Part shown: positions 42,565-51,471 of the stretch, piece by piece
Layout: each line of letters starts with the position of its first letter
Numbering within the stretch: the stretch's first letter is position 1
Assembly: GCF_028680575.1 (NCBI RefSeq)
Contig: NZ_JAPCKI010000002.1
Location: 62,001-126,000, forward strand
Reading direction: 5' to 3'
Source: Acidovorax benzenivorans
GTDB taxonomy: Bacteria > Pseudomonadota > Gammaproteobacteria > Burkholderiales > Burkholderiaceae_C
Length of the DNA: 64,000 nt
The notes under the pieces: generated by a model
What the model was told of the DNA's origin: nothing
The model's input: only the letters and a program-made list of their open reading frames with translations
The model's database searches: none
Program-made: the position numbers and the translations under genes

Positions 42565-43713
42565 ATGAACCACTCAGTATTGGGGCGCAGGCAGTTTTCG
42601 GTGGGCTTGGGGGCTGCAGCGTTGGGCGGTTTTGGCCTGGCGCGTGCGCAGGGCGAGGGCCGCATCGTGCTGGGGCAGTCGGCTGCCTTCACCGGCCCTG
42701 CGGCCCAACTGGGCGTGCAGTTCAACCAGGGCGCCAAGCTCTTTTTTGACCAGATCAACGCCCAAGGCGGCGTGGGCAAGCGGCTGGTCGAGATCCGCAC
42801 CATGGACGATGGCTACGAGCCGGACCGCTGCGCCGAGAACACCCGCAAGCTGATTGCCGACGAGGTGTTTGCCCTCTTTGGCTACATCGGCACCCCTACC
42901 AGCCTGGCCGCGCTGCCGCTGTTCACCAAGGAGAAGGTGCCGTTTTTTGGCCCCTTCACGGGCGCCGAGGCGCTGCGCCAGCCGTTCAACCGGCTGATCT
43001 TTCATGTGCGTGCGTCTTACTACGACGAAACGGCGCTCATCGTGCGCCAACTCACCAATCTGGGACTCAAGAAGATTGCGGTGTTCTACCAGAACGACGC
43101 CTACGGCAAGGCGGGGCTCGACGGCGTGACCCGTGCGCTGGCCGAGCTGAAGCTGACACCTGTGGCAACGGCCACGGTGGAGCGCAATTCCACCGACGTG
43201 AAAGCGGCCGTGGACAAGCTGGTACCCGCCACGCCCGATGCGGTGGTGCAGATCACGGCCTACGCGTCGGCCGCCGCGTTTGTGCGTGCAGCGCGCAAGG
43301 CAGGCTTTGGTGGCACGTTCTACAACGTGTCGTTTGTGGGGACCCAGGCGCTGGCCGACGAGCTGGGCAAGGACGGTGCGGGGGTGGTGGTGTCTCAGGT
43401 GGTGCCCTCGCCTTACCAGCCCTCACGCCAGATCACGCGCGAGTTTCTGGAAGCCATCAAGAAGGGCGGTGACAAGGTGCAGCCCAACTACTCCAGCATG
43501 GAGGGCTACCTGGCCGCCCGTGTCTTCACCGAAGGGCTGCGCCAGGCACAGGCCAGCGGCAAGATCACGCGCGAGAGCTTCATCACCGGCACCGAGTCCA
43601 TCGGCAACCAGGTGATCTCGGGCTTTCCGGTGTCGTTCAGTGGCACCAGCCACGCAGCCTCGAAGTTTGTCGAGATGTCGATGCTGACCGGGGACGGCCG
43701 GGTAAGGACCTGA
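42565..43713 (+). CDS. ABC transporter substrate-binding protein, branched-chain amino acid (LivJ) type
   Basis: Periplasmic type I binding protein of 382 residues. The signal peptide is MNHSVLGRRQFSVGLGAAALGGFGLARAQ-like, with a twin-arginine-like RRQF. The mature start IVLGQSAAFTGPAAQLGVQ, then FALFGYIGTPTSLAALPLF and IAVFYQNDAYGKAGLDGV, are standard for the LivJ/Peripla_BP_6 family. No permease or ATPase genes are adjacent, so it would depend on a transporter elsewhere or act as a sensor partner. Divergent from the molybdo-enzyme; ATG at 42565 after AGAGATTTCACC. Confidence 0.92.
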   Translation: MNHSVLGRRQFSVGLGAAALGGFGLARAQGEGRIVLGQSAAFTGPAAQLGVQFNQGAKLFFDQINAQGGVGKRLVEIRTMDDGYEPDRCAENTRKLIADEVFALFGYIGTPTSLAALPLFTKEKVPFFGPFTGAEALRQPFNRLIFHVRASYYDETALIVRQLTNLGLKKIAVFYQNDAYGKAGLDGVTRALAELKLTPVATATVERNSTDVKAAVDKLVPATPDAVVQITAYASAAAFVRAARKAGFGGTFYNVSFVGTQALADELGKDGAGVVVSQVVPSPYQPSRQITREFLEAIKKGGDKVQPNYSSMEGYLAARVFTEGLRQAQASGKITRESFITGTESIGNQVISGFPVSFSGTSHAASKFVEMSMLTGDGRVRT

Positions 43714-43761
43714 TTCCGAACGGGGGGCGGGCGTGCGCCGGCCCCCGCCGCTCCAAAGCGA

Positions 43762-44919
43762 TCAGCTCAGCGTGCGCGTGCGCGCTAGCCCCTGCATGAA
43801 CGCCTCGCAGCGTCCCAGCTGCTCCAGGCTCACGTACTCGTCGGGCTGGTGGGCCTGCTGGATGCTGCCGGGGCCACACACCACGGTGGAGATGCCCGCG
43901 TTCTTGAACAGCCCCGCTTCGGTGCCAAAGGCCACCAAGGTGGTGCCTTTTTCGCCCGACAGCTCCTGCGCCAGGCGCGTCACCGGGTCGTCCTTGCTGC
44001 CCAGAAAGCTCGGGATCTCGCAGATGGTTTCGAACTCGAAACCCGCTCCGGGCGCCACCTTCTTCATGGCGGGCTCCAGCGATTTGGCGTAGGCCACCAC
44101 CTCGGACTGCATCTGCCCCGCGTTGGCCGTGGGCAGGTCGCGGAACTCGTAGCGGAACTCGGCGTCGCGCGGCACCACATTGTCGGCAATGCCACCATGG
44201 AACTGGCCCACGCTGCTGGTCGAGAACGGCACGTCAAAGCCCTCAAAGCGGGGCTCGTTCTTTTCAAAGTCTTCCGCCATGTCGCGCACCCGGCCCACCA
44301 CGCGGGCGGCCATCTCGATGGCGTTGACCGAATGCGGCGTGAGGGACGAATGCGCCTCCTTGCCGCGCACGCAGCACTTGTAGCGGTACACGCCCTTGTG
44401 CGCGATGGCGGGGATCATGCTGGTGGGCTCGCCCACGATGCAGGCCAGGGGCTTGATGTTCGCGTCGCGCAGGTCGGCGATGAGTTCCTTCACACCAAAG
44501 CAGCCGATCTCTTCTTCGTAGCTGAACGCCAGATGGACCGCAAAAGGCGCGTCGCTGTTCAGGAACTGCTCTGCGTGCGACACGGCAATGCCAATAAAGG
44601 CCTTCATGTCGGCACTGCCGCGCCCGTACAGGTTGCCGTCCTTGACCAGGGCACTCAGCGGGTCCATGGTCCAGTCCTGACCATCCCACGGCACCGTGTC
44701 GGTATGGCCCGAGAGGATCACGCCCGCCGGCTTGCCCTCGCCCAGGGTGGCGAACAGGTTGGCCTTGGTCTTGTCGTCGTTGAAGGTCAGGCGGCTTTTC
44801 ACACCCAGCCGGGCCAGGTGATCGCGGATGAAATGGATCAGCTCCAGATTGGAGTTATGGCTGACGGTGTTCATGCGCACCAGGGTTTGCGCAAGTTCGA
44901 GGGCGTGGGCAGAAATCAT
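43762..44919 (-). CDS. argE: Acetylornithine deacetylase (M20 peptidase family)
   Basis: Zinc-dependent deacylase of 385 residues. ArgE-type features: ALELAQTLVRMNTVSHNSN at the start, metal-ligand blocks ILSGHTDTVPWDGQDW (His, Asp), YGRGSADMKAFIGI, SYEEEIGCFG (catalytic Glu pair) and EPTSM. The dimerisation domain follows and the C-terminal ligand His lies in QQAHQPDEYVSL. ATG at 44919 matches the family start. It would release ornithine and acetate from N-acetylornithine, but many betaproteobacteria make ornithine by ArgJ, so an accessory or different acyl-amino-acid role is possible. Divergent from the second M20 gene by 77 bases. Confidence 0.88.
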   Translation of the reverse strand: MISAHALELAQTLVRMNTVSHNSNLELIHFIRDHLARLGVKSRLTFNDDKTKANLFATLGEGKPAGVILSGHTDTVPWDGQDWTMDPLSALVKDGNLYGRGSADMKAFIGIAVSHAEQFLNSDAPFAVHLAFSYEEEIGCFGVKELIADLRDANIKPLACIVGEPTSMIPAIAHKGVYRYKCCVRGKEAHSSLTPHSVNAIEMAARVVGRVRDMAEDFEKNEPRFEGFDVPFSTSSVGQFHGGIADNVVPRDAEFRYEFRDLPTANAGQMQSEVVAYAKSLEPAMKKVAPGAGFEFETICEIPSFLGSKDDPVTRLAQELSGEKGTTLVAFGTEAGLFKNAGISTVVCGPGSIQQAHQPDEYVSLEQLGRCEAFMQGLARTRTLS

Positions 44920-44996
44920 GGAGTGGCTAGCGAATAACCCGGGTTGGCACGTGTGTTGCTGTCGGGCTAGACTGTGAGATCGTAAGGACACATATC

Positions 44997-46208
44997 ATGA
45001 ACGTTATTGACTCCATCGTCACCCAGGCGGCCAGTATTGCAGCGGTGCGCCGGGACATTCACGCCCACCCCGAGCTGTGCTTCGAAGAGGTGCGCACCGC
45101 CGATGTGGTGGCGAAAAAGCTCACCGAATGGGGCATTCCCATTCATCGGGGGCTGGGCAAGACGGGCGTGGTGGGCATCGTCAAGGGGCGCGATGGCGGC
45201 GCCAACGGCCGTGCGATTGGCCTGCGCGCCGACATGGACGCCCTGCCCATGCAGGAGTTCAACACCTTCGCCCACGCCAGCAAACACCAGGGCAAGATGC
45301 ACGCCTGCGGCCACGACGGCCATGTGGCCATGCTGCTGGCGGCGGCCCAGCACTTTGCCAAGCACCGCAACTTTGACGGCACCGTGTACCTGATCTTCCA
45401 GCCGGCCGAAGAAGGCGGCGGCGGTGCCCGCGTGATGATCGAAGACGGCCTGTTCGAGCAGTTCCCCATGCAGGCTGTGTACGGCATGCACAACTGGCCC
45501 GGCATGCCGGTGGGCACCTTTGCCGTGAGCCCCGGCCCGGTGATGGCATCGACCAGCGAATTCAAGATCACCCTGCGTGGCAAGGGCGGCCACGCGGCTT
45601 TGCCACACACGGGCATTGACCCGGTGCCGATTGCCTGTGGCATGGTGCAGACCTTCCAGACCATCATCAGCCGCAACAAGAAGCCGGTGGACGCGGGCGT
45701 GATCTCGGTCACCATGATCCACGCGGGCGAGGCCACCAATGTGGTGCCCGACAGCGTCGAGCTGCAGGGCACTGTGCGCACCTTCACCGTGGAGGTACTG
45801 GACCTGATTGAAAAGCGCATGCGCCAGGTGGCCGAGCACACCTGCGCCGCACACGACGCAACGTGCGAGTTCGAGTTCGTGCGCAACTACCCACCCACCA
45901 TCAACTCGCCCGCAGAGGCCGAGTTTGCCCGCAAGGTCATGGTCGGCATCGTGGGTGAAGAGCGTGTGCTGCCCCAGGAGCCCACCATGGGTGCTGAAGA
46001 CTTTGCCTACATGCTGCAGGCCAAGCCCGGTGCGTATTGCTTCATTGCCAACGGCGACGGCGCCCACCGCGAGATGGGCCACGGCGGCGGCCCCTGCATG
46101 CTGCACAACCCCAGCTACGACTTCAACGATGACCTGATCCCGCTGGGCGCGACCTACTGGGTCAAGCTGGCCGAGGAATGGCTGGCCCAGCCCGCCAAAG
46201 CGGCCTGA
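44997..46208 (+). CDS. M20 family amidohydrolase (hippurate hydrolase-like)
   Basis: Metal-dependent amidohydrolase of 403 residues related to HipO/IAA-amino-acid hydrolases. Opening IAAVRRDIHAHPELCFEEVRT, metal block KMHACGHDGHVAMLLAAA, IFQPAEEGGGGARVMI with catalytic Glu, GKGGHAALPHTGIDPV of the dimer domain, and EPTMGAEDFAYM near the end. It would remove an acyl or aromatic acyl group from an amino acid. TAAGGACACATATC precedes the ATG. Divergent from the ArgE-like gene; a terminator and the M14-like peptidase follow. Confidence 0.92.
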   Translation: MNVIDSIVTQAASIAAVRRDIHAHPELCFEEVRTADVVAKKLTEWGIPIHRGLGKTGVVGIVKGRDGGANGRAIGLRADMDALPMQEFNTFAHASKHQGKMHACGHDGHVAMLLAAAQHFAKHRNFDGTVYLIFQPAEEGGGGARVMIEDGLFEQFPMQAVYGMHNWPGMPVGTFAVSPGPVMASTSEFKITLRGKGGHAALPHTGIDPVPIACGMVQTFQTIISRNKKPVDAGVISVTMIHAGEATNVVPDSVELQGTVRTFTVEVLDLIEKRMRQVAEHTCAAHDATCEFEFVRNYPPTINSPAEAEFARKVMVGIVGEERVLPQEPTMGAEDFAYMLQAKPGAYCFIANGDGAHREMGHGGGPCMLHNPSYDFNDDLIPLGATYWVKLAEEWLAQPAKAA

Positions 46209-46238
46209 AGCAGCTTGGCGCGCCGTTGATCCTCTTCC

Positions 46239-46278
46239 ACCCGGGCGTGCGCAGCGCGCGTGCCCGGGTTTTCTTTTT
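46239..46278 (+). terminator. Rho-independent terminator after the M20 amidohydrolase
   Basis: ACCCGGGC (46239-46246) pairs with GCCCGGGT (46262-46269), with further partial pairing inside, and is followed by a T-rich run TTTTCTTTTT. It lies 31 bases after the stop. Confidence 0.8.
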
Positions 46279-46309
46279 GTCTTCCCACTGACTCCTGAAA
46301 GCCCTGCCC

Positions 46310-47407
46310 ATGACCGGAATCGTTGAAGCCTTCTCGCCCAGCTACGCCCAGGCGCGCACAAAGTTTCTGGAGGCCGCCGCAGCCGCCGGCCTGTCCATCG
46401 AATCGCACGCCCACCCACTCAAGGGCCGCGACGGCGAAGACCTGGCCATGGACGTGGTGCGCGACGGCCCGGCCGATGCCAAAAAGCTGCTCATCGTGAG
46501 CAGCGCCTGCCATGGCGTCGAGGGCTACTGCGGCAGCGGCGTGCAGGTGTTTGCGCTGCACGATGCCGAGTGGCGCGCCAAGGCGCGCGATGCCGGTGTG
46601 GCCACGCTCTACATCCACGCGCTCAACCCCTATGGCTTCTCGCACGTGCGCCGCTTCACACACGAGAACGTGGACCTGAACCGCAACTTCCAGGACTTCA
46701 GCAAGCCCCTGCCCGTGAACACCGCCTACCGCGAGGTGCAGCCCCTGCTGCTGCCCGAGCAGTGGCCACCCGGCCCTGAGAACCAGGCAGCGGTGGCGGA
46801 GTACATCGCCACCAAGGGCGAGGCCGCGTGGCAGGCCGCCATCTCGCAAGGCCAGCACGAGTTTCCGCAGGGCGTGTTCTTTGGCGGCACCGAGCCCACC
46901 TGGAGCAACCGCACGCTGCGCCAGGTGCTGCGCCAGCACGGTGTGGCCGCGTCGAAGATCGCCTGGATCGACCTGCACACGGGCCTGGGCCCCAGCGGCC
47001 ATGGCGAGCGCATCTACGCGGGCAATGACAACGCCGTGGCCGTGGCCCGCGCGCGCGCCTGGTGGGACGGCGGCGGCGCCACGCCGGTCACGTCGATCTA
47101 CGACGGCTCGTCCACCTCGGCCTTCCTCACCGGCCTGATGTGGACATCGATCTACGACGAGTGCCCCCATGCCGAATACACCGGCATTGCCATGGAGTAC
47201 GGCACCGTGCCCGTGCTCGACGTGATGAACGCCATCCGTGCCGAGCAATGGCTCCAACTGCACCCCGAAACTCCGGCTGACAAGGCTGCCCAGATCAAGG
47301 CGCAAATGCTGGCGGCCTTCTACACCGACACGGACGCGTGGAAGGGCCAGATCATCAGCCAGGCACGGCAGTCGATGTTCCAGGCGGTGAACGGGTTGAC
47401 GGCCTGA
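46310..47407 (+). CDS. M14-type metallopeptidase, DUF2817 family
   Basis: Carboxypeptidase-like protein of 365 residues in the DUF2817 family. Zinc-ligand patterns: SSACHGVEGYCGSG near residues 64-77 (His and Glu), ENVDLNRNFQDF with the conserved Asn-Arg of M14 enzymes, and WIDLHTGLGPSGHGE with a further His. No signal peptide. GIAMEYGTVPVLDVM near the C-terminus has the catalytic-type Glu. It follows two acyl-amino-acid hydrolases and may help to recycle peptides, which is inference. Confidence 0.88.
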   Translation: MTGIVEAFSPSYAQARTKFLEAAAAAGLSIESHAHPLKGRDGEDLAMDVVRDGPADAKKLLIVSSACHGVEGYCGSGVQVFALHDAEWRAKARDAGVATLYIHALNPYGFSHVRRFTHENVDLNRNFQDFSKPLPVNTAYREVQPLLLPEQWPPGPENQAAVAEYIATKGEAAWQAAISQGQHEFPQGVFFGGTEPTWSNRTLRQVLRQHGVAASKIAWIDLHTGLGPSGHGERIYAGNDNAVAVARARAWWDGGGATPVTSIYDGSSTSAFLTGLMWTSIYDECPHAEYTGIAMEYGTVPVLDVMNAIRAEQWLQLHPETPADKAAQIKAQMLAAFYTDTDAWKGQIISQARQSMFQAVNGLTA

Positions 47408-47410
47408 TTT

Positions 47411-47470
47411 TTTGCTCCAGAGGCCTCAGGCGCTAGTGCTATATGCCTGAGATGCTATCAATATGGTAGT
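47411..47470 (-). repeat. Dispersed palindromic element, copy 7
   Basis: Read on the minus strand: CCATATTGATAGCATC, CAGGCATATAGCACTAGCGCCTG, AGGCCTCTGGAGCAAAA. It begins just after the DUF2817 stop; its AGGCC/TTTTTTGC end could add to termination of that gene. Confidence 0.75.
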
Positions 47471-47564
47471 GGGTGCGCAGGGGTTTGGCGGGTAGTACGG
47501 GTTCAGGAGCGTTGGGGTTGCCACCGTGGGGCGGCTACCATCGCCCCAAAAACCAGGAGACACC

Positions 47565-48539
47565 ATGGCCTCTGACCCTCTGCGCGCGCTGAGCCGCAGC
47601 CTGCTCCGGCTGTCGGAGCAAGCCCAGCAGGTGGCCCCGCAGGACTTGCTGCACCAGGCCATGCAGACCTTGCAGGGGCTGGTGCCTTTTGATTCCGCTT
47701 GGTGGGGCGAGGTCTCGGCGGGCGATGTGCAGGTGGCACCCCGCAACTGGCTGCACGGCAGCATTGGCCTGAGCCGCAGCTTTGCCGAGGAGTGGAATGC
47801 GCTGGCGGCGGTGGACCTGTTTGGACTTCAGTCCATGCAGCAGCTGGGGGTGGTGATCCGTGAACGCGATGTGGTGGGCCCGTTACCCGAGCACCCGGAG
47901 GTGGCGGCCTTCAGCCAGCGCCATGGCCTGTACCACTGCATGGCCCTCACGGCCGAACTGCCGCACAGCGGGCTGATGTTTTTTGTCTCCATCTACCGCC
48001 CGCCGACCCGGCCGGAATTCTCGGACGGCGAGACCGTGTTGTTCGGCGAGTTTGTCTTGCACTTGCTGCAGCAATGGCACCACCGTCTGCAACGCCTGCA
48101 AAGCGACACGCCCGGCCGCCCGTGGGATAGTTTTGCCCTGGCCCGGCCGTCGGGCGAGTTGCTTTTCGCAGGCCTGCGCATCAGCCTGGCGCTGGGCGAG
48201 GCCAGCCCCGGCTGGAACGGCACCCACCTGCCACCGGTGGTGGCGCAGGCGCTGGCGGGCGCGCCCTGCACCTTGTCGGTGGGCAAAGCCTGCCGCCTGC
48301 GGCTGGAGCCCTGCGGCCCACTGGTGGCGGTGAGCCTGGCGTCGCGCCAGCACAAGCAAGCCCTGGCCCCGCGCGAGCTGAGTGCCGCCATGCTGTATGC
48401 CCAGGGCCGCTCGCACAAAGACATTGCGGCCACGTTGGGCCTCACGCCCGCGACGGCGCGCACCTACCTGCGCACGGCCTATGCCGCGCTGAGCGTGAGC
48501 AACAAGCTGGAGCTGGTGGCCGCGCTGCGCCACCAGTAG
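47565..48539 (+). CDS. LuxR-type HTH transcriptional regulator
   Basis: Regulator of 324 residues. The last 60 carry a LuxR/GerE HTH: LAPRELSAAMLYAQGRSHKDI, AATLGLTPATARTYLRTAY. The N-terminal 250 residues look like a GAF/PAS-type sensor (LVPFDSAWWGEVSAGDVQVAPRNWL) without an autoinducer-binding signature, and there is no receiver domain. ATG at 47565 after CAGGAGACACC. The tannase-family gene follows on the same strand by 186 bases and may be its target. Confidence 0.85.
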   Translation: MASDPLRALSRSLLRLSEQAQQVAPQDLLHQAMQTLQGLVPFDSAWWGEVSAGDVQVAPRNWLHGSIGLSRSFAEEWNALAAVDLFGLQSMQQLGVVIRERDVVGPLPEHPEVAAFSQRHGLYHCMALTAELPHSGLMFFVSIYRPPTRPEFSDGETVLFGEFVLHLLQQWHHRLQRLQSDTPGRPWDSFALARPSGELLFAGLRISLALGEASPGWNGTHLPPVVAQALAGAPCTLSVGKACRLRLEPCGPLVAVSLASRQHKQALAPRELSAAMLYAQGRSHKDIAATLGLTPATARTYLRTAYAALSVSNKLELVAALRHQ

Positions 48540-48648
48540 CGAACGGCTGCGGGGGTGCCCCGCGCGGGTTTGCAGGGCTCGGTAGTTTCCCGCTCCCTCT
48601 GCATTTGCAGAGGCTGCAACCACGCCGCCTTTTCCTATCGTCCGCACC

Positions 48649-48695
48649 GGAGTCCAGTCGCCGGTGCCGGTCACGCGCCGCCCAGCCTGGACTCC
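48649..48695. promoter_or_regulatory. Long inverted repeat in the tannase gene leader
   Basis: Perfect 9-base arms GGAGTCCAG (48649-48657) and CTGGACTCC (48687-48695) flank 29 bases, ending 30 bases before the tannase ATG. It could be an operator for the LuxR-type protein encoded upstream or an mRNA hairpin. Confidence 0.45.
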
Positions 48696-48725
48696 TGAAG
48701 AACCGTCATAACAGGAGACCCTTGC

Positions 48726-50378
48726 ATGTTCCCGAACCCACACCCCTTCGCCGTGGCGCCCCGACGCCACCCCGAACCTCACCCTCACTCCCTGGCACGC
48801 GCAGGGCGCTGGACCGCTGCCTGCACCCTGGGTGCTGTGGCAGCCCTGGCCCTGACCGCCTGCGGCGGCGGCAGCGACGCCAACCCCCCGCTGGCCAGCA
48901 AGCCCCTGGCCGAGGCCTGCGCGGCCTACGCATCCACCGCCTTGCCCCATGGCGCCAAGGTCACCCGCACCGAGCTGCGCAAGGCCGAGGGCACGTTGCC
49001 CGATGCCTGCATCGTGCGCGGGCAGATCGTGTCGTCGCCCGAGTCCACCATCCACTGGGCGGTGGAGCTGCCCACGCTGGCGCAGTGGAACAGCAAGACG
49101 CTGACCATTGGTGGTGGCGGCTTCGACGGCTTCATCCCTACCGACGACCCGTGGTACCAGCAATTGGTGGGGCCCTCGGCCAACCCGTTCGTGAAGATCA
49201 GCTCCGACTCCGGCCACCAGGTGCGCGGCTTTGCCTGGGGCAAGAGCGATGTGGCGCTGCGCAACCATGCATTCGACGCCAACCACTTCGTGCTGGAGGT
49301 CGGCACCGCCATCGCCACGGAGTTTTACGGCAAACGCCCCGTGCGGCGCTATCACATGGGCCATTCCAACGGCGGGCGATCGGGGCTCATCTCCACGCAG
49401 AAGTACCCCAAGGACTACGACGGCGTGGTGGCCATGGAGCCCGCCATCAGCCAGCAGGCGCACCAGGTCAACCTGGGCCCCACGGTGCTGCGCCACATCT
49501 TCAAGAGTCGTGACAACTGGATGAGCCCCGCCAAGATCGCGCTGTATGCCAAGGCCGAGACCGCTGCGTGTGATGGTCTCGACGGCCTGAAGGACGGCAT
49601 CATCGGCAACATCGAGGCCTGCCACTACGTGCCCACCGAGCTGCTGTGCCAGGGCGCGGACAACGACAGCTGCCTCACCGCCGGGCAGATCGAATCCATC
49701 CGCCTCATCTACAGCGACCACCAGACGCCCGTGACCCTGTCGCGCGGCGCCGTGGGCTACCCGCGCTACGGCCGGGGCGGCGCGTCCACGTCGGACTGGC
49801 AGTCGTACATGTTCGGCACCAGCTTCGACGCGCCCGATTCGTTCAACCACATGGCCGTGACGGAAGCCGCGCGCCTGGTGGAGAGCAACCCCAACGCCAA
49901 CATCCTGAGCCACGACCCCACGCAGTACCAGGCGCAGTACCTGCGGCTCGCCGAGATGATCGACGCGACCGACCTGGACCTTTCCGCCTTTGCCGACAAC
50001 GGCGGCAAGCTGCTGATCTGGTACGGCCTGGGCGACACCTGCGTGTCGCTGTATAGGACGGCGGACTACTTCGACACCGTGAAACAGCGCCTGGGCGCCA
50101 GCAAGGTGCGGGGCTTTGCGCGCATGGTTACTTCGCCCTCCAACGGGCATGACCTGGACGGCGCGGGCACCGAGCCGCGCTCCATCGACCTGCTCGCCGC
50201 CATGGACGCCTGGGTGGAAAAGGGCGCGGCGCCTGACAAGCTGGTCGCCACGAAGTTCGCCCCCGGCACCAGCACACCCGTGGCCCAGCGCCCGGTGTGC
50301 GAGTACCCCCAATTCCCGCGCTACAACGGCACGGGTGATCCGAGCAAGGCCGAGAGCTTTAGCTGCTCCGCGACCTGA
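48726..50378 (+). CDS. Tannase/feruloyl esterase family lipoprotein
   Basis: Predicted exported lipoprotein esterase of 550 residues. The lipobox is LTACGGG with Cys46 after a long positively charged leader. Nucleophile Ser214 lies in MGHSNGGRSG; an acid Asp in WYGLGDTCVS; and the catalytic His in SPSNGHDLDG. The paired Cys that tannase-family enzymes hold near the Ser and His (DACIVRG, GDTCVS) are also present. It would cleave ester bonds of phenolic acids or similar. CAGGAGACCCTTGC precedes the ATG. The LuxR-type gene upstream and the inverted repeat between them suggest specific control. Confidence 0.88.
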   Translation: MFPNPHPFAVAPRRHPEPHPHSLARAGRWTAACTLGAVAALALTACGGGSDANPPLASKPLAEACAAYASTALPHGAKVTRTELRKAEGTLPDACIVRGQIVSSPESTIHWAVELPTLAQWNSKTLTIGGGGFDGFIPTDDPWYQQLVGPSANPFVKISSDSGHQVRGFAWGKSDVALRNHAFDANHFVLEVGTAIATEFYGKRPVRRYHMGHSNGGRSGLISTQKYPKDYDGVVAMEPAISQQAHQVNLGPTVLRHIFKSRDNWMSPAKIALYAKAETAACDGLDGLKDGIIGNIEACHYVPTELLCQGADNDSCLTAGQIESIRLIYSDHQTPVTLSRGAVGYPRYGRGGASTSDWQSYMFGTSFDAPDSFNHMAVTEAARLVESNPNANILSHDPTQYQAQYLRLAEMIDATDLDLSAFADNGGKLLIWYGLGDTCVSLYRTADYFDTVKQRLGASKVRGFARMVTSPSNGHDLDGAGTEPRSIDLLAAMDAWVEKGAAPDKLVATKFAPGTSTPVAQRPVCEYPQFPRYNGTGDPSKAESFSCSAT

Positions 50379-50444
50379 GCCATCGTCAACGATGAAGAGC
50401 AAGGGCGTGCCGAGGGGGTCGCCCTTGCTGCGATGTCGCACGCA

Positions 50445-51434
50445 TCAATCGGCAGTTTCGCCAGAGTCCTTGATGATCTTGGCCCAGCGGCGCATTTCGC
50501 CTTCCACGTACTTTTTGTGCTCTGCAGGCGCAAGGCGCGCATCGGTCACCACGCGCACCCCCAGGGCTTCTTCACGCTGGATGAGATCGGGGTCTTTGAG
50601 TGCAGCGCGAATGGCCGCATTCAGCTTGGCCAGCACGGCTGCAGGCGTGCCCTTGGGGGCGTACACCCCGTGCCACACCGACATCTCAAAGCCAGCCAAC
50701 CCCGCCTCCGCCAAGGTGGGCGTCTGCGCCAATGCAGGCAGCGCCATCCGCTGCTGGCTGGTCACGCCAAAGACCTTGACCTTCTTGGCCTCGATCTGGG
50801 GCACGGCGTTGGTGGCCTGTTCACACATCAGGTCCACTTGTCCTCCCATCAGGTCGGTCATGGCGGGCGCCGTGCCTTTGTAGGGCACAAAGGTCATCTT
50901 CGATGGCAGGCTGGCCTGCAGGACCAGTCCGCACAGGTGCGATGCCGAACCCACGCCAGCGTTGGCAATGTTGACCTTGCCGTTGTTGGCGTTGATCCAT
51001 TGGCGCAGATCGGCAAAGTGGTTGGCTGCCAGGCCGGGTTTGCCGATCAGGGTCGAGGGGGCTTCGTTGATGAGTCCGAGATACTCAAAGTCCTCCAGCG
51101 TCTTGTAGGGCAGCTTCTTGTACAGCGCGGGGGCGGTGGAGAAGCCAATGTGATGCACCAGCAGGGTGTAGCCGTCTGGCGCGGCGCGCGCAACGCGGGC
51201 AGCGCCTATCGTGCCACCTGCTCCAGCGGTGTTGTCCACGATGACGGTCTGCCCCAGGGGTTTGCGCAAAGCCTCGGCGAGGTCACGGGCGATCTTGTCG
51301 CTGGGGCCTCCAGCAGAGAACGGGACGACCAGCGTGACGGGCTTGTCCGGGAACTCCGCCCACGCGCTCGTGGTGCTGCTGGCCGCGACCAGTCCTATGG
51401 CTGCGGCTGCAACCCCTTGCTTCAAAATGCCCAT
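50445..51434 (-). CDS. Bug/TctC-family periplasmic solute-binding protein (tartrate unit)
   Basis: Solute-binding protein of 329 residues with a signal peptide ending TSAWA. Family marks are FPDKPVTLVVPFSAGGPSDKIAR, VIVDNTAGAGGTIGAARVARAAPDG, FVPYKGTAPAMTDLMGGQVDLM and SVWHGVYAPKGTP. It starts 37 bases after the stop of the tartrate-dehydratase-like gene on the same strand, so both are probably in one transcript. It likely binds the dehydratase substrate or a related dicarboxylate. Confidence 0.93.
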   Translation of the reverse strand: MGILKQGVAAAAIGLVAASSTTSAWAEFPDKPVTLVVPFSAGGPSDKIARDLAEALRKPLGQTVIVDNTAGAGGTIGAARVARAAPDGYTLLVHHIGFSTAPALYKKLPYKTLEDFEYLGLINEAPSTLIGKPGLAANHFADLRQWINANNGKVNIANAGVGSASHLCGLVLQASLPSKMTFVPYKGTAPAMTDLMGGQVDLMCEQATNAVPQIEAKKVKVFGVTSQQRMALPALAQTPTLAEAGLAGFEMSVWHGVYAPKGTPAAVLAKLNAAIRAALKDPDLIQREEALGVRVVTDARLAPAEHKKYVEGEMRRWAKIIKDSGETAD

Positions 51435-51471
51435 GACTTTGTCTCCTTTTATTGTGTTTGTGGGGCGGTGA

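Noticed and set aside
43720-43750. GC-rich hairpin between the Liv-type and ArgE-like genes
   Set aside because: GGGGGC/GCCCCC arms need a bulge and no T-run follows on either strand, so it is not called a terminator.
47883-50441. Minus-strand open frame of 852 codons across the LuxR and tannase genes
   Set aside because: It runs antisense through two well-supported genes and the gap between them, has a His/Gly/Val/Arg-rich composition and no recognisable domain.
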